From: an uncultured Caryophanales bacterium
GTDB taxonomy: Bacteria; Bacillota_I; Bacilli_A; RF39; UBA660
Direction: 5' to 3'
Assembly (NCBI GenBank): GCA_937897245.1
Contig: CALCBO010000246.1
Location: 1-8,739, forward strand
DNA: 8,739 nt
In this document: positions 5,923 through 8,739 of the stretch, piece after piece
Layout of the letters: each line of letters begins with the position of its first letter
How positions within the stretch are numbered: the stretch's first letter is position 1
Notes under the pieces: model-generated
Told to the model about the DNA's origin: nothing
The model's input: only the letters and a program-made list of their open reading frames with translations
The model's database searches: none
Made by a program: the position numbers and the translations under genes

Positions 5923-6476
5923 TTAATATCATTCTCCTTCATTAATACTTTTACATAATTAATAATATCTTCACTCTTTGGTAATTTACCTTTAGCTTCT
6001 ACTCCACAAGCTAAATGACCTATTACTGGTTCTATTATTTTATAACCATATTCTTCTAACTTTTTAATATTATTTTGAACAATAACATTTTCATACATCT
6101 GATTATTCATTGCTGGTACAAATACAACTGGACTAGTAGTTGCCATAATTGTAGTTGACAACATATCATCCGCAATACCATTCGCAACTTTTCCAATTAT
6201 ATTAGCTGTTGCGGGTACTATTAAAAATAAATCAGCTTTCTGCGCTAAAGAAATATGCCTAACATCTCTATAATCAACTTCTTCAAACATATCTACAATT
6301 ACTTTATTACCAGATAACGTCTCTAAAGTTAATGGCGTAATAAAATTTATTGCATTCTTAGTCATAATAATATCAATATTAGCTCCATTACTTTTTAAAT
6401 AACTAATAATTCCACATGTCTTATAAGCTGCTATTCCCCCAGTAACCCCAATCACAATATTTAAATCTTTAAACAC
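5919..6476 (-). CDS. coaC: Phosphopantothenoylcysteine decarboxylase (monofunctional CoaC)
   Basis: FMN-dependent enzyme of the HFCD flavoprotein family. It decarboxylates 4'-phosphopantothenoylcysteine to 4'-phosphopantetheine. At 185 aa it has the length of a stand-alone decarboxylase. Motifs: GVTGGIAAYK (10-19), the catalytic His74 in RHISLAQKAD (73-82), the FMN segment PATANIIGKVANGIADD (88-104), PAMNNQMYEN (121-130, PxMNxxMW with Asn124) and GHLACGVEAKGKLP (153-166) with Cys157 in the substrate-clamp position. The start is GTG at 6476, with AAGGAG ideally spaced; the nearby ATG is in another frame. It is the first gene of the coaC-coaB operon and is divergent from a LysR-type gene 88 nt away, with a dyad overlapping its predicted -35. 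Confidence 0.95.
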   Translation of the reverse strand: MFKDLNIVIGVTGGIAAYKTCGIISYLKSNGANIDIIMTKNAINFITPLTLETLSGNKVIVDMFEEVDYRDVRHISLAQKADLFLIVPATANIIGKVANGIADDMLSTTIMATTSPVVFVPAMNNQMYENVIVQNNIKKLEEYGYKIIEPVIGHLACGVEAKGKLPKSEDIINYVKVLMKENDIK

Positions 6477-6497
6477 AAAATCATCTCCTTCAATTAA

Positions 6498-6526
6498 ATT
6501 TTAAATTCAAACAATTGATAAGTAAA
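6498..6526 (-). promoter_or_regulatory. Promoter of coaC-coaB
   Basis: Minus-strand TTTACT (6526-6521), a 17-nt spacer and TAAAAT (6503-6498). The start would fall near 6491, giving a very short leader ahead of the AAGGAG site. The -35 sits inside the left half of the dyad at 6516-6543, so a protein bound there would compete with or contact RNA polymerase. Confidence 0.45.
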
Positions 6527-6544
6527 ATATATTTATGTTATCAT
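6515..6544 (+). promoter_or_regulatory. Promoter of the LysR-type regulator gene
   Basis: TTGATA (6515-6520), an 18-nt spacer and TATCAT (6539-6544), with TG at 6536-6537 giving an extended -10. The start would be near 6551, practically at the AAGGAG site, so the leader would be minimal. An alternative is TTTAAA (6500) with TAAAAT (6523-6528), spacer 17. Both overlap the dyad at 6516-6543. Confidence 0.45.
6516..6543. promoter_or_regulatory. Interrupted 28-bp dyad, candidate LysR operator
   Basis: TGATAA (6516-6521) and TTATCA (6538-6543) form the outer arms and AAATATATTT (6525-6534) the core. All are centred on the same point (6529.5), so 22 of 28 positions are symmetric. It lies between the divergent coaC and LysR-type genes and overlaps both predicted promoters. 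LysR-family proteins typically bind such T-N11-A type dyads next to their own gene. Binding and ligand are inferred. Confidence 0.5.
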
Positions 6545-6564
6545 ATTAATAAGGAGTGCTTATA

Positions 6565-7440
6565 ATGAATATAGATTTAGAATTATATCGTATTTTCTAC
6601 ATAGTAGCTAAAAATAATCACATGACTAAAGCTAGTTATGAATTACATATATCCCAACCTGCTATAAGTCAATCTATTAAAAAATTAGAAAACCAACTAG
6701 AAGTACCTCTCTTTATTAGAAGTAATAAAGGAATGGAATTAACTAAAGAAGGTCAAATGTTCTACGACTATATAAGAGGTGCCTTAGAATTAATAAATAA
6801 TGCTGAAAATGAATTTACTTCATATAAAAAACTAGAAAAAGGTACAATCAAAATTGGTATTTCAACATCTCTTACTAAAATAATCTTAATGGACACTATA
6901 AAAAAATATCATCAAGATTATCCTAATATAGAAATAAATATCACTAATGATTTAACTACTAATTTAATTAATAATCTTCAAAAAGGTAAAGTAGACTTTG
7001 TTATTTATAATGAAGGAGACATTAAAGAGAATAATCTAAGTATTAAAAAAATAAAAGAAATAAAACAAGGCTTTATCTATAATCCTAACTTCTTTAATGA
7101 TAATATTAATTCTTTTAAAGAGTTAAATAATTATCCTTTAATTCTTCAAAAGAATGAATCAAATAGTCGTAAATATTTAAATAAACTAATGCTAGATAAT
7201 AAAATATTACTAAAACCTAAAACTGAAGTAGTATCCCAAGACTTAATATTAGAACTAACTAATGCTGGTTTAGGAGTCGGATTTGTTATTATTGATTTAG
7301 CTAAAAGATATTTTAATAATCTACAAGAACTAAATATTAATAAAAAAATACCACCTAGTAATATTTATCTAGCTACAAATAAAAACACTACTTTACCATT
7401 CGCTAGTAAAAAATTTCTTGAATATCTAAAAAATAAATAA
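6565..7440 (+). CDS. LysR-type transcriptional regulator
   Basis: A 291-aa protein of normal LysR length. The N-terminal winged helix-turn-helix (1-65) is typical: LYRIFYIVAKNNHMTKASYELHISQPAISQSIKKLE, with the recognition helix around QPAISQSIKKLE (31-42) and the wing around LFIRSNKGMELTKEG (49-63). A linker helix (66-90) leads to the periplasmic-binding-like effector domain beginning KGTIKIGISTS (92-102). The start is ATG at 6565, 8 nt after AAGGAG; an in-frame GTG at 6556 uses bases of that RBS and is rejected. It is divergent from coaC-coaB and convergent with coaD, so it lies between the two halves of a CoA gene block. By family habit it probably represses its own gene and controls coaC-coaB. 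The ligand is unknown; a CoA intermediate, pantothenate or cysteine is a guess from context. Confidence 0.92.
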   Translation: MNIDLELYRIFYIVAKNNHMTKASYELHISQPAISQSIKKLENQLEVPLFIRSNKGMELTKEGQMFYDYIRGALELINNAENEFTSYKKLEKGTIKIGISTSLTKIILMDTIKKYHQDYPNIEINITNDLTTNLINNLQKGKVDFVIYNEGDIKENNLSIKKIKEIKQGFIYNPNFFNDNINSFKELNNYPLILQKNESNSRKYLNKLMLDNKILLKPKTEVVSQDLILELTNAGLGVGFVIIDLAKRYFNNLQELNINKKIPPSNIYLATNKNTTLPFASKKFLEYLKNK

Positions 7441-7466
7441 AGGAAGAACCATCAAATTCTTCCTTT
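7439..7466. terminator. Bidirectional terminator overlapping both convergent gene ends
   Basis: A 10-bp perfect stem (7439-7448 with 7457-7466, core GGAAGAA/TTCTTCC) has an 8-nt loop. The left arm begins in the TAA stop of the LysR-type gene; the right arm encodes the last residues of CoaD, and the coaD TGA falls in the loop. T-rich tracts follow on both strands, though the plus-strand tract is short (TTTTATT). The genes are only 11 nt apart, so one hairpin serves both. Confidence 0.7.
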
Positions 7467-7937
7467 TATTAACATTTTTTCTTTTACTAAGCCACTAACA
7501 TACTTATCTATATCTTTTCCTAAATTAGCTATTTCTTTAACCATACTTGAAGATACTAATTGATAATCTCTATCAGCAAATAAACATATTGTATTAACTT
7601 TATTATCTGATAATTCTCTATTGATTTGTTGCATTTCTACTTCATAAGTAAAATCACTTATATTTCTTAGTCCTCTAATAATAGCCCTACACTTATATAA
7701 TAATGCCACATCTACTGTTGCACCTTCTTCTACTACTATTTTTACATTATTATATTCAGCATACAATTGACGTATCATCTCAACTCTCTCAGCTACTGAA
7801 AACAACCCATCATTCTTACTAGAATTATTCATAACAGCAATTATTACTTCATCAAACAAAGCACAAGCTTGTTCTATTATATTCATATGTCCTTTAGTAA
7901 TTGGATCAAAACTACCAGGATATAATACTCTACTCAT
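7452..7937 (-). CDS. coaD: Phosphopantetheine adenylyltransferase (PPAT)
   Basis: Transfers AMP from ATP to 4'-phosphopantetheine, giving dephospho-CoA and pyrophosphate. The 161-aa length is standard for bacterial PPAT of the HIGH nucleotidyltransferase superfamily. Motifs: YPGSFDPITKGH (6-17) with TxGH at 14-17 including catalytic His17, IIRGLRNISDFTYEVEM (86-102), which contacts phosphopantetheine and ATP, FADRDY (120-125) and VSSSMVKEIA (128-137, the ISSxxVKE nucleotide motif). The ATG overlaps the coaE TGA (ATGA), so the two are translationally coupled, with GGTG/AGGA in the coaE end as RBS. The stop is TGA, lying in the loop of the bidirectional terminator shared with the LysR-type gene. 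Readthrough would give an unusually long protein, so TGA is a genuine stop here. Confidence 0.96.
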   Translation of the reverse strand: MSRVLYPGSFDPITKGHMNIIEQACALFDEVIIAVMNNSSKNDGLFSVAERVEMIRQLYAEYNNVKIVVEEGATVDVALLYKCRAIIRGLRNISDFTYEVEMQQINRELSDNKVNTICLFADRDYQLVSSSMVKEIANLGKDIDKYVSGLVKEKMLIKGRI

Positions 7938-8491
7938 AATGATTTCACCATCCTTCCTATATTAATATCTTTATTATTACTAAATACATAGTCAAACTCA
8001 TTATTATTATATTCAATACTTGAACTATCTCTTAAGAAAAAGTCATCTTTTGTTATACCATCTCTCATAATAGCTCTCTCTTCCCTAATGTCATAAGATA
8101 TATCCAACAATACTTTAATATTACATTTATCAAAAAAAACTGTTTTAGGCAAAAGAATCCAATCTAAAATAATAATCTTATTTGAATTATCATTAATAAC
8201 TGAAGATATATACCCTTCCATATACTTCCAAGTAATATCTGTAAGTTTATCCATCTCTTCTTCATCTGTAAAAACTATTCTTCCCAATTTCTTTCTATCA
8301 ACAGAATTATTACTTAAAATATCAACTCCAAATACTCTAACTAATTCTTCTTTTACTCTATCCATTTGTAATACTTGATGACCTATTTTATCAATATCTA
8401 AATAAACTACTTCTCTATCAATACAATCTATAATATTTCTAGCTAAAGTACTTTTACCAGAACCAGATTTACCACATATACCAATAATCAT
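7934..8491 (-). CDS. coaE: Dephospho-CoA kinase (divergent CoaE)
   Basis: A 185-aa P-loop kinase, slightly shorter than typical CoaE. It would phosphorylate the 3' hydroxyl of dephospho-CoA, the last step. Walker A is GKSGSGKST (7-15); DIDKIGHQVL (32-41) matches the CoaE DxD segment with Asp32 and Asp34; DRKKLGRIVFTDEEEMDKL (65-83) is the usual DR..L...VF motif; LLDISYDIREERAIMRDG (128-145) and FFLRD (151-155) fit the lid region; FDYVFSNN (166-173) matches the family's D.vi.N ending. Deviations: the usual ITHP is ITWK (86-89), and the Gln normally after the lid Arg is absent. The start is ATG at 8491 with GGGAGG 7 nt upstream; a GTG at 8524 lies beyond that RBS. Coupling to coaD supports the assignment. 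A related nucleotide kinase is the alternative. Confidence 0.85.
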   Translation of the reverse strand: MIIGICGKSGSGKSTLARNIIDCIDREVVYLDIDKIGHQVLQMDRVKEELVRVFGVDILSNNSVDRKKLGRIVFTDEEEMDKLTDITWKYMEGYISSVINDNSNKIIILDWILLPKTVFFDKCNIKVLLDISYDIREERAIMRDGITKDDFFLRDSSSIEYNNNEFDYVFSNNKDINIGRMVKSL

Positions 8492-8510
8492 AACTTTTCC
8501 TCCCTTCAAC

Positions 8511-8539
8511 TTGAATTTTATCACTACAATAGCTATAAT
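8511..8539 (+). promoter_or_regulatory. Promoter of the short plus-strand transcript
   Basis: TTGAAT (8511-8516), a 17-nt spacer and a perfect TATAAT (8534-8539). The start would be near 8546, leading into AGGAGG at 8571 and the tiny ORF. Its -10 overlaps the -10 of the opposite coaE promoter. Confidence 0.5.
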
Positions 8540-8567
8540 AATAATACATATTATGCATATCTGTCAT
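8538..8567 (-). promoter_or_regulatory. Promoter of coaE-coaD
   Basis: Minus-strand ATGACA (8567-8562), an 18-nt spacer and TATTAT (8543-8538), each one base off consensus. The start would fall near 8531, giving a 40-nt leader with GGGAGG. It shares two bases of its -10 with the plus-strand promoter. Confidence 0.5.
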
Positions 8568-8581
8568 AACAGGAGGTTATT

Positions 8582-8617
8582 ATGAATAAAACTAAATGTA
8601 GCGTTAATGCTACATAA
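8582..8617 (+). CDS. Candidate 11-aa leader or micropeptide ORF
   Basis: ATG is preceded by a full AGGAGG at 5 nt and followed by 11 codons (MNKTKCSVNAT) and TAA. A consensus-like promoter lies upstream and a strong terminator begins immediately downstream, so RBS, ORF and terminator form a complete small unit. There is no run of one amino acid as in classical attenuation leaders, and a hairpin is embedded in the codons from Lys5 to the stop. It may be a leader peptide, a micropeptide, the remnant of a longer gene, or simply the 5' part of a small RNA. Translation is unproven. Confidence 0.35.
   Translation: MNKTKCSVNAT
8596..8615 (+). other. Hairpin inside the tiny ORF
   Basis: ATGTAGC (8596-8602) pairs perfectly with GCTACAT (8609-8615) over a 6-nt loop, GTTAAT. 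It starts 12 nt downstream of the ATG and ends in the stop codon. A 3-nt gap separates it from the terminator stem, so the two hairpins would stack in tandem at the 3' end of the short RNA. Confidence 0.5.
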
Positions 8618-8618
8618 G

Positions 8619-8647
8619 AAAAACCGACACTTTTGTGTCGGTTTTTT
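8619..8647 (+). terminator. Strong intrinsic terminator of the short transcript
   Basis: AAAAACCGACAC (8619-8630) pairs with GTGTCGGTTTTT (8635-8646) over a TTTT loop. The 12-bp stem has a GC-rich core and runs into six T. It is the most GC-rich and stable hairpin in the window, and its A/T flanks would also let it work on the minus strand, insulating coaE-coaD from transcription coming from the right. Confidence 0.85.
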
Positions 8648-8648
8648 G

Positions 8649-8662
8649 TATGCTCTATGCTC
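8649..8662. repeat. Two tandem copies of TATGCTC
   Basis: TATGCTC occurs twice in direct succession just after the terminator, followed by TATA. It is too short to assign a role; a protein-binding site or chance are both possible. Confidence 0.3.
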
Positions 8663-8707
8663 TATAAAAACCGCAATTTTACAAAAGAAATGCCAAAAAT
8701 ATAATTT

Positions 8708-8739
8708 TTGACAAAAACTATTGATTTTTCGTGTAAAAT
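8708..8739 (+). promoter_or_regulatory. Promoter at the right edge, downstream gene outside the window
   Basis: A perfect TTGACA (8708-8713) is followed by TAAAAT (8734-8739) directly after TG. The 20-nt spacer is longer than usual, so the true -10 could lie just outside the window. A 7-bp dyad (8694-8700 with 8704-8710) ends inside the -35. It points rightward, toward a gene not visible here. The 8648-8739 stretch holds no ORF that I can support. Confidence 0.45.

Noticed and set aside
8582..8617. Tiny ORF as the start of a DUF1540-like Cys protein
   Set aside because: KCSV is reminiscent, but only one Cys is present, the ORF stops at codon 12, and a terminator follows directly in all frames.

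Overview
The window looks chromosomal and comes from a very AT-rich, low-GC Gram-positive-type bacterium (Bacillota). The protein types resemble those of host-associated or gut Bacilli, but the exact lineage is inferred. Shine-Dalgarno sites are strong (GGAGG, GAGGTG, AAGGAG) and promoters are sigma-A-like. The standard bacterial code applies: Trp is encoded by TGG in several genes, and TGA is a true stop in coaC, coaD and coaE at family-typical lengths. No tRNA, rRNA, CRISPR array, IS element or phage gene was seen.

Left part (1-5201), mostly lineage-specific genes. At the left edge is the N-terminal part of an SDR oxidoreductase on the minus strand, with its own promoter. Next are two tandem minus-strand paralogues of about 320 aa that carry an apparent transglutaminase-type Cys-His-Asp triad. 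A divergent plus-strand gene of unknown function (183 aa) follows. It converges through a bidirectional terminator on a two-gene minus-strand cassette: a 109-aa protein overlapping by 16 nt a 178-aa Thr/Ser-rich protein with a prealbumin/Cna-B-like look. These two proteins share a colinear C-terminal motif, although neither has a signal peptide or sorting signal. A 97-aa membrane protein and a 313-aa protein, both unrecognised, complete this part.

Right part (5233-8491), a coenzyme A block. Two minus-strand gene pairs, coaC-coaB and coaE-coaD, each overlap by 4 nt (ATGA). They encode monofunctional phosphopantothenoylcysteine decarboxylase, phosphopantothenate-cysteine ligase, phosphopantetheine adenylyltransferase and a somewhat divergent dephospho-CoA kinase. 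Together these cover every step from 4'-phosphopantothenate to CoA; pantothenate kinase is not in the window. Between the pairs, on the plus strand, lies a LysR-type regulator divergent from coaC. The 88-bp intergenic region contains an exactly centred interrupted dyad (6516-6543) that overlaps both predicted promoters, so LysR control of coaC-coaB is a testable idea.

Right edge (8492-8739). The coaE promoter and an oppositely directed plus-strand promoter have overlapping -10 boxes. The plus-strand unit would give a roughly 100-nt RNA containing a strong RBS, an 11-codon ORF, a hairpin and a strong intrinsic terminator: a candidate small RNA, leader or micropeptide gene. After it comes a second promoter that runs off the window.
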